DNA of 53,798 bases from JALYUA01 sp038229875 (GTDB taxonomy: Bacteria > Acidobacteriota > Thermoanaerobaculia > UBA5066 > Gp7-AA6), in assembly GCA_038229875.1 (NCBI GenBank), contig JBBROA010000012.1:1-53798 (forward strand). Reading direction: 5' to 3'. The translations under genes and the position numbers were made by a program. The notes beneath the pieces are model-generated. The model searched no databases and was not told the origin of the DNA. It was given only the letters and a program-made list of their open reading frames with translations. The number at the start of each line of letters is the position of its first letter. Positions within the stretch are counted from its first letter, which is position 1. Shown one piece after another: positions 23,364 to 32,138 of this stretch.

Positions 23364-24487
23364 CACCGGTCCAGGAGTTCCAGGTAGAAGCGCGAGAGCT
23401 TCCCGGCCTCGGTTTCCCAATTCATGTGGCGACGAGCGAGCGACTGGAGCGTCGCCCCCGGGTTCGCTCCCGCGTCGATCGCCTCGAGCGTGCGCGCCGA
23501 CGCTAGGGCGTATTCGGCCGGTTCGCCCCCACGGATGATCGTCGCGGCCAAAGCGTCGGGTCCGGCATCCCGGAGAATTCGGTCGAGAATCGGCATCGAG
23601 GAAGACACAACGCCGCATCCGGACGCCATGTACTCGCACACCTTCACAGGCACGGCGACTTCCAGATGCGGCCCGATCCACGGATGCACGTCGAGGCCGA
23701 CCCGTGCGTTGCCAAGATACCCAGCGACCTCCGAATAGGCCACTTTGCCGAGGAGCGTGCAGCCGTTGGGCACGCGCCCTTGGAGGAGCGCGAGGATGTC
23801 GGGCGACGCGCCGAGAACGATGGATCGTGCGCCCGGTCTCAGGCGGTGGAACTCGACGAGAGTTTCCGCGAGGAAGAGCGCGCGGCGCGAGGAGAGCGTC
23901 CCGAGGTGCACCAGGTCAAACTCCCGATCGCGCGGCGGACGGCTCGAGCTCGCGGCCCTTCCGAAGAACTCGCCCGGCACGAAGTTGTAGACGACGACCT
24001 CGTGCCTGCGCCGGAACTTTTCCGCGAGGGGCGGGGTGACGCCGACGATCCCGTCGGCGAACATCGTGAAGAGCCGCTCGAATGCCTCCGTCGCCGCGTG
24101 CACGGCGGGCTTGATCGCCCGCGGCAGCCAGTCCCGAATCAGCATGAGGTTGGCGAAGTCTTCGTGCACGTCGTAGACGAACTTTGCCTTTGGCCACCAT
24201 AACTTGGCCAGGGGCAGCGTCGCCAGCATCTCCGCGTCGTGGAAATGAATGACGTCGGCCTTCTCGTTCCGCGCTCGCCAGAGGCAGCGCCAGGGCTGGA
24301 AGAGAAATCGGGACAGACGCGACCCGGCGGGCGGCACGAGGAGCGTCCGGACGCCCTCCGCCGTGCCCCGCTCGAGCTTCCCCACGATCGTCACCTGGGC
24401 GCCGAGGGCCCGCATGCTCTTCGCCTCCCGGCCGTAGACGCGGGAGTCGTTGACCTCGTGCCCGGACGTGATGACCAGAAGCCGCAC
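23363..24487 (-). CDS. GT4-family glycosyltransferase
   Basis: About 374 aa from the GTG at 24487 (RLLVITSGHEVNDSRV). The N-terminal GT-B half has VIHFHDAEML and AKFVYDVHEDF; the C-terminal half has LVHLGTLSSRRALFLAE, LLGKVAYSEVAGYLGNARVG and VPVKVCEYMASGCGVV, the nucleotide-sugar-binding region with its Glu. No GTG or ATG lies between GTG 24487 and the upstream stop at 24532; a CTG at 24533-24535 overlapping that stop, with AAGG before it, is an alternative start. The retaining GT-B fold is clear; donor and linkage are unknown. It is the only glycosyltransferase within the deacetylase/ATP-grasp-like cassette. Confidence 0.85.
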   Translation of the reverse strand: MRLLVITSGHEVNDSRVYGREAKSMRALGAQVTIVGKLERGTAEGVRTLLVPPAGSRLSRFLFQPWRCLWRARNEKADVIHFHDAEMLATLPLAKLWWPKAKFVYDVHEDFANLMLIRDWLPRAIKPAVHAATEAFERLFTMFADGIVGVTPPLAEKFRRRHEVVVYNFVPGEFFGRAASSSRPPRDREFDLVHLGTLSSRRALFLAETLVEFHRLRPGARSIVLGASPDILALLQGRVPNGCTLLGKVAYSEVAGYLGNARVGLDVHPWIGPHLEVAVPVKVCEYMASGCGVVSSSMPILDRILRDAGPDALAATIIRGGEPAEYALASARTLEAIDAGANPGATLQSLARRHMNWETEAGKLSRFYLELLDR

Positions 24488-24531
24488 CGACCGCAGCGGC
24501 GCGCCGTCAACTTCCGCGATCTCGACCGCGC

Positions 24532-25977
24532 TCAGGACGCCGCCTTCACGTCCGCCGGCTGCCCGAGCAGCCGCGCGTACGTTTCTCGCATCTCGGGACG
24601 GTCCGCCAGCCGCACAACCAGGATCGTCTTGCCCTGGGGCGTCTTCGGAATCTCCGCGACTTCCCGGATGTCGATCGAGAGATCCCCGGCGCGGGAGAGG
24701 ATGTCGCCTCGGACGCGCTCCCCGTCTTTGCGCGAGTAGGCCGCGCCGGGACGCACGAGGAGAAAGGCGTGACTCGGGGTGTCCTGCACCAGCTGGGCGG
24801 AGTGGATGGCGGGGCTGCCGCGGAATCCCGCGAGCCGCCCGATCTTGCGTCCGCTCGGCGTCCGGAGATAGTCGTCCACCCGTCCCTCCACGCGATCGAG
24901 CGCTCGTTGCGGGTTTCCGCACGCGCAGCGGGAGTCGGCAGCCCAGGCCGCAAAGTCGCCCAGCCGGTAGCGGACGAGCGGCATCGCGTCGTTCATGAGC
25001 CCCGTCGCGACGATCTCCCCCACCTCTCCCGGCATGCACGGACTGCCGTCCTCGCGCAGGATTTCGACGATGCCGACGGAGGGAATCAGGTGCATCCGGC
25101 CCTCCCGGCACTCCATCGCCATCGCGACGCCCTCGCACTGTCCGTAGTGATCGAAACACAGGCACTGAAAGAACTTTTCGATCGCGGCGCGCATCCCCGG
25201 CAGGAGCGTGTCGCCACTCGTGATGGCCGCGTCCAGCGGAAAGGGAGCGATCCCGGCCTCGATGGCGCTCTCCGCGAGCGCCGCGATGGCGGAGCCGTAT
25301 CCCGTGATCCACCTGGAACCGTGCCGCCGCATCGCGTCGACGTAGCCGGGCGCCGACGTTTTCGAGACGTGGTAGCTCGAAAGGTAGAGCTGACGCCAGC
25401 GCGCGTTGAATCTCCAGTAGGGGGGTCTCGTCGCGTCTCCTCGCACCACGGCCCTGCCGCCCATCATCGCGCGAGGGACGTTCTGCGCGACTCCCGCCGC
25501 GTTTCGGACCATCACCTCCGTCAACGCCCACCAGCGCGGCAGCATAGCCATCGGCCAGAAGATGCGAAGAGCGGTTCCGGACGTCCCGCTCGTCTTCTCG
25601 ACCCAGAGGTCCTTCTGATCGAGAGAGCCGGCGAGAAACGCCTGCTCGTTCTCCCGGATCGTCTGCTTGTCGAGCCGGGGAAGGCGCGGCAGGTCGGAGA
25701 GGGCACGGATCGCCTTCCAGTCGATCCCCCTCCAGGCATCGCGGTAGTACGGCACGGCCGTCGCGCACAGGGCGACGATCTCCCGGAGACGGGAGCTCTG
25801 CCACTCCTCGCCCTGCTCGAGCGTCCAGCTGCCGGACGCGCGAAACCAGTCGCACCACTTCTCATAATCCGCCCCGTAGTAAAGGCGATCGAGGCGGCGC
25901 GCATACATCGAGAGCGCCCTCTCCTGCAGCAGGAGAGGCAGCCTCCAGTAGAGCTCCATTTTCCAGTCTCGGATCAT
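24532..25977 (-). CDS. PaaK/CapK-like adenylate-forming enzyme
   Basis: 481 aa from ATG 25977. It has the ANL-superfamily phosphate-binding loop in EKTSGTSGTALRIFW, FDHYGQCEGVAMAMEC as the YGxxE adenine site, and RYRLGDFA with DRVEGRVDDYLRTPSGRK as the hinge region, then the C-terminal lid. Length and layout are those of phenylacetate-CoA-ligase-like CapK proteins found in capsule and exopolysaccharide loci. CACGNPQRALD shows a Cys pair often seen in these proteins. Such enzymes activate a carboxylic acid as an acyl-AMP or thioester. With a deacetylase on each side, it could supply an acyl group for re-acylating a freed amine. The acid is unknown. It lies 14 bp after the second YdjC-like gene. 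Confidence 0.85.
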   Translation of the reverse strand: MIRDWKMELYWRLPLLLQERALSMYARRLDRLYYGADYEKWCDWFRASGSWTLEQGEEWQSSRLREIVALCATAVPYYRDAWRGIDWKAIRALSDLPRLPRLDKQTIRENEQAFLAGSLDQKDLWVEKTSGTSGTALRIFWPMAMLPRWWALTEVMVRNAAGVAQNVPRAMMGGRAVVRGDATRPPYWRFNARWRQLYLSSYHVSKTSAPGYVDAMRRHGSRWITGYGSAIAALAESAIEAGIAPFPLDAAITSGDTLLPGMRAAIEKFFQCLCFDHYGQCEGVAMAMECREGRMHLIPSVGIVEILREDGSPCMPGEVGEIVATGLMNDAMPLVRYRLGDFAAWAADSRCACGNPQRALDRVEGRVDDYLRTPSGRKIGRLAGFRGSPAIHSAQLVQDTPSHAFLLVRPGAAYSRKDGERVRGDILSRAGDLSIDIREVAEIPKTPQGKTILVVRLADRPEMRETYARLLGQPADVKAAS

Positions 25978-25991
25978 CGTTCGGTTGGCGC

Positions 25992-26855
25992 TCAGAGGGC
26001 GTCGAAGGTGACGAGCTCCACCTTCTGGCGCGCCGCCTCCTCGCGGAGGGCGGGCGCGCGCAGGACGGCGAGCTCCGCCGCGCGGTCGTCCTGGTAGTAC
26101 GACCAGCGCCGGAGCGTTTCGTCCGGGTGTGCCGGGTGACAATAGATCTCGTGCGTGCCCGGGGGCAGGTTGCGCAGGATGCGGATCCAGTTCTCCTCGC
26201 GCGTCTTGTTTCCGACTCCGGCATAGCCGACGGTGACGAGGCTGTCGGCCATGCGCATCCCGGCCGCCCGCGCGCGGCGCATCTGACGCTTGCGGTAGAC
26301 GTGCGCGAGCCACACGTGCGGTCTGATGAGGTACGTTTTCCATCGGCTGACACGGGGCCGCGGCGACTCGAGGCAGATCGTCGATGCGTTGTTGCGCATC
26401 CGGGGTACTCCGGTCTCGCGGGCAAGCTCGAGAAACAGGTCGAAGTAGTCCAGGTGGCGATTTCCCTGGGAGTCCAGATGCGTGAGCCGTTCTCCCGCCC
26501 ATTCGCGAACTCTGCGGATCTGTTCCATCAGCTCCGCCTTCAGCTCCGTCCGCGCGATCCGGCCCCGGCGCAGCAGACCGGGAAACGCGTTTCCGTGGAA
26601 GTCGCCGTTGGGATCGACCATCGAGGGGACCTTGTCGGCGGGAAGGCAGGGTTTTCCGACCATGGGATTCAGGTGGACACCGACGCTCACGGCCGGATAG
26701 CGGCGGATGAGCTCCTGGACGCGCGAGGCTTCAGGAAAGTTCGCATTGACGCTGACGCTCGAAATGAACCCGCCGGCGAGCGCATCGAAGACTCCCTCCG
26801 TGGCGCCCCGACCGAATCCGAATCCGTCGGCGTTGACGATGAGCCGCCGGGTCAT
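25992..26855 (-). CDS. YdjC/ChbG-like carbohydrate deacetylase family protein (second copy)
   Basis: 287 aa, ATG 26855 overlapping the upstream GT4 stop as ATGA. Family features are LIVNADGFGFGRGATEG, FISSVSVNANFP, VSVGVHLNPMVGKPC with the metal-type His, and LTHLDSQGNRHLD, followed by the conserved C-terminal ENWIRILRNLPPGTHEIYCHP. Again the second Asp of NADDFG is Gly. It is clearly a paralogue of 22452-23363 (same NANFP/NVNFP, LRNLPPG and SHPG/CHPA blocks), so two related deacetylases flank the PaaK-like and GT4 genes. They may act on different sugars or at different stages. Confidence 0.82.
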   Translation of the reverse strand: MTRRLIVNADGFGFGRGATEGVFDALAGGFISSVSVNANFPEASRVQELIRRYPAVSVGVHLNPMVGKPCLPADKVPSMVDPNGDFHGNAFPGLLRRGRIARTELKAELMEQIRRVREWAGERLTHLDSQGNRHLDYFDLFLELARETGVPRMRNNASTICLESPRPRVSRWKTYLIRPHVWLAHVYRKRQMRRARAAGMRMADSLVTVGYAGVGNKTREENWIRILRNLPPGTHEIYCHPAHPDETLRRWSYYQDDRAAELAVLRAPALREEAARQKVELVTFDAL

Positions 26856-28129
26856 CCGTGGGAGCGGCTCGGAACGGGCATCGGAAGGAGCCGGCGAGAT
26901 TCGACCAACGAGGCGAGCGCTCGATATGCGGTCGCCATGTTCCGCTCGACTGAAAACGCTTCGGCGACCCGCGCTCGCCCCGCCATCCCGAGACGGCGCC
27001 TCTCACCAGGGGAAACCGCGAGGGTGAGCATCGCTTTCGCGAATAGTCGAGGATCGAACGGAGGCACGCTCACCAGAATTCCTCCCCCTGCGTCGATTTC
27101 CTCTACGGGCGGGATCGCGAAGGAAACGACCGGCACTTCCATCGCCATGGCTTCGAGAACGCTGTTCGGCATGCCCTCGTTGTGACTCGCGAAGACGAAC
27201 ATATCGGCCGCGCAGAGGTACTCCCACACTCGATCCGGGGCACACATGGGAACAATCTGGACGAGGCGCCGAATGGAGCGCGTCTCTTCCAATTTCGAGC
27301 GAACGTCCGCGGTTTCGTCGAAGCCTTCCACGGAACCAACCAGCGCGAGGACGATCTCGGGTTTGGACTCACTGATCAGGGACAGCGCGTCGAGCAGCTC
27401 GAAGATCCCCTTGTCGCGCACGATCCGGCCAATGGATACCGCAAGCACCTGACCGTCCGTGATGCCGAGCTCCTGGCGAATCCGGGCTCGGACGGCCGCC
27501 CGCACGATCTTCGGCGGACTCGGAATGCCGTGTGAGAGGACAATGTGCTTTTCAGCGGAGAGTTCCATCGGCGTGAGGCCCAGGAGTTGCGCCGCTTTCT
27601 CCAGCAACTCCTGACTCTGATAGAAGACGAGGTCGAGACGCTCCAGGGAGCGGACCAGGGCGTGGCCCCAGCTCGACCTCCTGGAAACTCGGACGTCGTC
27701 TCCGAAAGCCCACCCGGTGACAGGAATCCCCAATTCGTCGCCGAGCCGCCACGCAATGCCCCCCGTGCCTCGGAGATCGAAGGACAAGATGGCATCGAAT
27801 GCCGACACCCGGTGCATCTCCCCGACTCTCCTCCGAAGCGCGAGAAATGCTCCAAGGTCCTTCAAGATGGCACCTTCCCACCGGGGGATCTGAAGATAGG
27901 GGAGCCGCGAGATGGACATCCCCCCGCGTTTTTCATACTTCGGAGCGGCGTCATAGGTTCGCCAGCGCTGGTTGAATCTGGCGAGCAAAGGTGGAACGTA
28001 CGGCCGGGGCACGACCACCTCGACCGCCGAACAGAGCGGCAGAAGGGCCATGGAGCACCGCTCATTGAAGAGCCCGGAATAGGGATAGGCCGCGTGGGGA
28101 AAAGCGGGGGCGAGAATGAGCAGATTCAT
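26852..28129 (-). CDS. GT4-family glycosyltransferase
   Basis: 425 aa starting at ATG 28129, which overlaps the O-antigen-ligase stop as ATGA. GT-B fold: LLILAPAFPHAAYPYSG at the N-terminus, FDAILSFDLRGTGGIA, LSHGIPSPPK, VSIGRIVRDKGIFELLDAL, and the donor-binding EGMPNSVLEAMAMEVPVV with the EX7E-type motif. Resembles glycosyltransferases using GDP- or UDP-sugars in exopolysaccharide clusters. The open frame upstream of 28129 is out of place inside the neighbour and was not used. Confidence 0.88.
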   Translation of the reverse strand: MNLLILAPAFPHAAYPYSGLFNERCSMALLPLCSAVEVVVPRPYVPPLLARFNQRWRTYDAAPKYEKRGGMSISRLPYLQIPRWEGAILKDLGAFLALRRRVGEMHRVSAFDAILSFDLRGTGGIAWRLGDELGIPVTGWAFGDDVRVSRRSSWGHALVRSLERLDLVFYQSQELLEKAAQLLGLTPMELSAEKHIVLSHGIPSPPKIVRAAVRARIRQELGITDGQVLAVSIGRIVRDKGIFELLDALSLISESKPEIVLALVGSVEGFDETADVRSKLEETRSIRRLVQIVPMCAPDRVWEYLCAADMFVFASHNEGMPNSVLEAMAMEVPVVSFAIPPVEEIDAGGGILVSVPPFDPRLFAKAMLTLAVSPGERRRLGMAGRARVAEAFSVERNMATAYRALASLVESRRLLPMPVPSRSHG

Positions 28130-29364
28130 CCCGTTCTCGCGCCGGACGCGACCGCTCGCACCGGCGTTCGCCGGTAGGCGGCGGTCGCCGCGGCAATCGA
28201 CAGGGCGAACACCAGCCACATGGTCTTATGCGTCTGCCAGGTCAGGGATTGATTGATCAGCACGACGCTGGCCATGAGACTGAGAGGAACGAGGCCGAAT
28301 TCGGTCGTCCGGGCAATCCAGGAAGCCTTCGCGGACATCCACATTGCCTTCAGGAACGGAAGCGTTCCGACAAGGCCCGCCTCGGTCAGCAGGTAGAAGA
28401 GAAGGTTGTGGGTGTCTTTCCTCTCGTGGCCCAACCTCGATCCGAGCTCCTGAGTGTTAGCGACCGGCCCCCATCCGAGAATGGGCCGTTCACGGATCAT
28501 CATCCACGCACGGCCGAGGATCTGGTCGCGGCCCGCGGTGTCCCCTGACTCGACGGTCTTCGTGAGACGCTCGAGCGTCCCGGGGTCGCGAGCGGCCATG
28601 ATTCCCACCAGAACCAGGGCCGTCAGCCCGAAGAGGATCGCCGCGATCCGCCGGCGCGACGAGGCCATCGGAATCATGTAGATAGAAACACCGAGCACCA
28701 GAGCCAGAAACCCGCCACGGGAGCCCGTGCGAACGAGAACCGCCATGACCGCGGCCAGCATCACGACCAGAACCGCGCTTTGCCATTTCTTGCGGCGGAC
28801 CGTCGATAGAAGCGTCCCGACGATGATGATCGCGGCAATGGCCATCGTCGATCCGAGATCGTTCAGGTCGTAACCGAGCGCCGAGATTCTCAACGAGCCT
28901 CGATCGACGATCTCTTCCGCAAACCCGGACAGCCCCAGAAGGTTTCCGATGGCAAGCAACGCGCAGGAGCCGGCGAAAGCGAGGAAAACGGTGCGGGCCA
29001 GCGATACGTCGCGCAACAACGAACACCCGACCCAGAGCAGCAGTATGAGCTGCGCGGTGGTGATCAGCTGGACGACGAGGGTTCTCAGGATCTCGGACGG
29101 GAGGAAGAACGCCCAGAGGAAGAGGATCAGCCAGTAGAGGAAAAACCACCACACCACTTTCGGGAGGCGCGGAAAGCAACGTTTTCTGTACCAGAGGCAC
29201 GTCCCGAAAAAGAGCGCTCCGGTGACTTTCGCAACCGAGAGGAGACCGGTCAGGAACCCCAGATCCATCGGTTCGAACGGAATGGCAAAGACAAAAAGGA
29301 TGAACGAAAGGCGCACCGCCCGGGGGAGCGGATAAGCGACGCGGCCTCCGCGCCAGCCCGACAC
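28126..29364 (-). CDS. O-antigen ligase/polymerase-like membrane protein (Wzy/WaaL family)
   Basis: About 412 aa with ten or more hydrophobic segments. The signature of the Wzy_C domain is present: GRDQILGRAWMMIRERPILG, then WGPVANTQ, then DTHNLLFYLLTEAGLVG. A charged periplasmic loop (RTGSRGGFLAL) precedes it. GTG 29364 was chosen because GGAGGA lies about 10 bases before it and the protein then starts just ahead of the first helix. A TTG at 29460 overlapping the AsnB stop by 8 nt is the alternative. These proteins either polymerise repeats (Wzy) or ligate the finished glycan to lipid A core or another acceptor (WaaL). Because the exporter here is an ABC type, ligation is the more likely job; this is inference. 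Confidence 0.85.
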   Translation of the reverse strand: MSGWRGGRVAYPLPRAVRLSFILFVFAIPFEPMDLGFLTGLLSVAKVTGALFFGTCLWYRKRCFPRLPKVVWWFFLYWLILFLWAFFLPSEILRTLVVQLITTAQLILLLWVGCSLLRDVSLARTVFLAFAGSCALLAIGNLLGLSGFAEEIVDRGSLRISALGYDLNDLGSTMAIAAIIIVGTLLSTVRRKKWQSAVLVVMLAAVMAVLVRTGSRGGFLALVLGVSIYMIPMASSRRRIAAILFGLTALVLVGIMAARDPGTLERLTKTVESGDTAGRDQILGRAWMMIRERPILGWGPVANTQELGSRLGHERKDTHNLLFYLLTEAGLVGTLPFLKAMWMSAKASWIARTTEFGLVPLSLMASVVLINQSLTWQTHKTMWLVFALSIAAATAAYRRTPVRAVASGARTG

Positions 29365-29452
29365 GGCTCGGATTCCTCCGCGTGGGGGTCCGAGAAGGCC
29401 CCTGCCCTGGCTCTCGGGACCGGTCCGGAAACCGACCGGCGAATGGAGCGGC

Positions 29453-31378
29453 TCAGTCAAAACTGACCTCGAAACGCTGAGCCCACAATACGGTGCTGAT
29501 CCACCTCCATACCCGCGCGTCGAACGTTCTCTCGCCGCGAACGATGCGGCCCCACTCACGCCGAACTTCTTTCGAGTCGATCGCGCGAATTCTGGCAGCG
29601 GTATCTCCCTCGAGGATTCCGTCCACCCAGGGCCTCAGCGCGAGAAGCCAGTCCTTCTCCGGCGTGGCGAAGCCGATCTTGTCCTTGCGGTCGAGAATCG
29701 CGTCGGGAACGACTCCGCGCATCGCCTTGCGAAAAACGGCCTTGGTGGTCCCGTCCGGCGCAATGAGATATCGCTCGGGCAGAGTGAAGAGGAACTGCAC
29801 CAATTTCGGAGTGAGGAAGGGAACGCGGCTCTCGATCGAGAAAGCCATCGAGTTGCGGTCCTCGAAGCGCAGCAGCCTGGGGAGACTGTTTTCGGTCATC
29901 TCCGTGTAGAGAGCCTGCCGGAGAACATCCTTTCCTCGTTGGTATCCGATGCTTCGCGGGACGATTCCGTGCCGGCTGAACCAGCGGAAATCCATCCAGG
30001 CAGGATCGAGGTCTTTCCGCACCCAGCGGCGGAGGGGAAGCTGCATCGCGGATGGAAGGAGAAAGTCCATCGAACGGGTCAGGATGCCGATACCCGAAAG
30101 GCCTGGGCGGCGTGAGGCGGAGCGAATGAGCGCGGCGGCTTCGCCCCACGCCCCTTGCCTCAAAAGCGATCCGAATCGCGCGGCGACGTAATACTGGTAC
30201 CCGGCGAGAAGCTCGTCGGCGCCCTGCCCGTCCAGCATGACCTTGATGCCGGCTTCCTTCGCCGTGCGGAATATCTGTCTCTGCGCGTAAATGCTGGTAC
30301 CCCCGAAACACTCTCCCTGCGTGTTGATGAGGGCAGCGAGCTCCGACACCAGCGTGTGCGGATCGGCGCGCACTTTGTGCAGAACCGCGCCGGACGCGTC
30401 CGCCACGATTTGCATCCATTTTTCTTCATTGACGGCGGGGTCGTCTGCGGCGTAGCCGAACGCGTGGATTTCCAGGGAGGGCTCCACCTGGCGCATCGTC
30501 ATCACGATCGCCGATGAATCCACGCCGCCGGAGAGAGCGGTGCCCAACGGAACGTCGCTTCTGAGGTGAAATCGGACGCTCTCGAAGAAGAGCTCTCGGG
30601 TATGGGCAGCCGCCTGGTCGAAAGAGAGGTCCGATCTCGCATCGAGCTCGACCTGCCACCAGCGCACGGGCTCCAGCGACTCGAACCCGTCGAGAGGGAC
30701 CTCCAGGTAGTGCGCCGCGGGAAGCTGCTTGATGTCCTGAAGGAGGGTTTCGCCGGCGATGTCCGTCAGGCCGAACCTCAGGAAATCGTAGAGCCTCTGG
30801 GGATTGATCTTTCGCGTCACCCCCGGGAGATCGAGAAGCGCGTTGATCTCGGACGCGAACGCGAAGCCATCGCGCCAGCGCGCGTAGTACATCGGCTTGA
30901 TGCCTACGAAATCGCGGGCGAGAAACAGCTTTCGATCGACCGTGTCGAGAATTGCGAACGCGAACATCCCGACGAGCCGCTCAAGGACGCGAGGGCCCCA
31001 TCGGACGAACCCGGCCAGCAGCACTTCCGTATCTGAATTCGAGTGGAATCGCTGCCCCAGTGCCTCGAGCTCCGCCCGCAGCTCGATGTAGTTGTAGATC
31101 TCGCCGTTGAAGATGAGGAAGTGGCGGCCGTCAGGCGTGCCCATCGGCTGCCATCCGGCCACGGACAGGTCCAGGATCGACAGTCGGCGGTGGATGAGGA
31201 CGGCCGAAGCGGCGAGATCTCCCGGGACCTCGCGCCCGACCTGCGTCCCGCGATCGGAGAACGCGAGCCACCCGTGGTCGTCCGGGCCGCGATGCTCGAG
31301 CACCCTCAAGAGGGAACGCACCTGGTCCGCGGGCACCCGGCCGGCGGGGTGGAGCAGGAGTCCAGCGATTCCGCACAT
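29453..31378 (-). CDS. asnB: asparagine synthase (glutamine-hydrolysing) family, intact
   Basis: 641 aa starting at ATG 31378 with MCGIAGLLLHPAG, so after Met removal the catalytic Cys is N-terminal. The glutaminase domain continues with RGPDDHGWLAF, LIHRRLSILDLS, FNGEIYNYIELR and DFVGIKPMYY. The synthetase domain has the PP-loop TALSGGVDSSAIV and LDGQGADELLAGY, then EDRNSMAFSIESRVPFL. All motifs are intact, in contrast to the relic just upstream and the Cys-less homologue at 4805-6697. In surface-glycan loci such enzymes transfer glutamine-derived nitrogen to uronic-acid carboxyls. The long open frame before 31378 is noise. Confidence 0.9.
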   Translation of the reverse strand: MCGIAGLLLHPAGRVPADQVRSLLRVLEHRGPDDHGWLAFSDRGTQVGREVPGDLAASAVLIHRRLSILDLSVAGWQPMGTPDGRHFLIFNGEIYNYIELRAELEALGQRFHSNSDTEVLLAGFVRWGPRVLERLVGMFAFAILDTVDRKLFLARDFVGIKPMYYARWRDGFAFASEINALLDLPGVTRKINPQRLYDFLRFGLTDIAGETLLQDIKQLPAAHYLEVPLDGFESLEPVRWWQVELDARSDLSFDQAAAHTRELFFESVRFHLRSDVPLGTALSGGVDSSAIVMTMRQVEPSLEIHAFGYAADDPAVNEEKWMQIVADASGAVLHKVRADPHTLVSELAALINTQGECFGGTSIYAQRQIFRTAKEAGIKVMLDGQGADELLAGYQYYVAARFGSLLRQGAWGEAAALIRSASRRPGLSGIGILTRSMDFLLPSAMQLPLRRWVRKDLDPAWMDFRWFSRHGIVPRSIGYQRGKDVLRQALYTEMTENSLPRLLRFEDRNSMAFSIESRVPFLTPKLVQFLFTLPERYLIAPDGTTKAVFRKAMRGVVPDAILDRKDKIGFATPEKDWLLALRPWVDGILEGDTAARIRAIDSKEVRREWGRIVRGERTFDARVWRWISTVLWAQRFEVSFD

Positions 31379-31379
31379 T

Positions 31380-32101
31380 TTAGGCTCCGCCCGCGGACGC
31401 GGCGAATCGCGCCCGATCCGGGACCGCCAACCGGGAGCCGCTCTCCTCTTCGTGGGCGAGCCACGACTCGAGTACCAAGAGGGACCACGCCGCCCCTGCG
31501 GTACGGGCGTCGGCGTCCTCAAACAGCGCCCGGATAGGCTCGGGGCAGATAAGTCCGTTCGATACCAGGCGCGAGTCCTTCAGCGCAGTTACAGCAAACC
31601 CGCGCCACCCGCGTGCGATCCAGCGGCCGACCGGGACACCGAAACCGCGCTTGCCGCGGAGCGCGACCCTACGTCCTATCCGCCGCGCGGCCAATGTTAG
31701 GAGAACGGCCTCGAGTCGGTATCCGCGCAGCCTGACCCGGTATGGCAAGGAGCCTGCGAACTTCCATAGGTGTTCGTCCAAGAAAGGCGCACGAGCCTCG
31801 AGGCCGTAATACATCGTGGCCGCATCCACCTTAGTCAGGAACTCGCCCAAAAAAAATGCATCGCCGCTCGTACTTGAGAAACTCGCGCAGAGCGAGCGCG
31901 ACCGCCCGGGACACCCGCAGCATTCCGAGTGCCGAGGCGCAAGCGAACGGTTCCGAGTATGCCGACACCAACTCGGACAAGTCGGGCGGCTCGGCGTCTC
32001 CCGTCGGGGCCCCTCCGGACCAGGGCGTCCGTCATCCGCGCGACGGACTCCGACGCTCTCGCGTGGCCGCGCGACCCCACAATTCCGGCTATCCCGCACA
32101 T
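31380..32101 (-). pseudogene. decayed asparagine synthase with large internal deletion
   Basis: MCGIAGIVGSRG starts at 32101 and continues to ALVRRGPDG, an AsnB glutaminase start. After that the reading jumps frames. Another frame near 31865-31985 encodes LSELVSAYSEPFACASALGM, a synthetase-domain stretch. A third frame from about 31860 gives FLGEFLTKVDAATMYYGLEARAPFLDEH and runs to the stop at 31380. About 300 residues, including the PP-loop, are missing, and at least two frameshifts are needed to join the parts. It is therefore a dead copy lying 2 bp upstream of the intact AsnB, probably a duplication that decayed. A run of eight T bases on the minus strand near 31850-31857 sits at one frame change. 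Confidence 0.85.
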
Positions 32102-32138
32102 CGGATGACGTCCTTCCCCTGGCTCCTTCGACTCTGCC

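Noticed and set aside
23681..25858. Very long minus-strand frames running upstream of the GT4 gene (to 25858) and the YdjC-like gene (to 23681)
   Set aside because: The upstream parts are Arg/Gly/Ser-rich noise inside the neighbouring real genes; homology starts only at 24487 and 23363.
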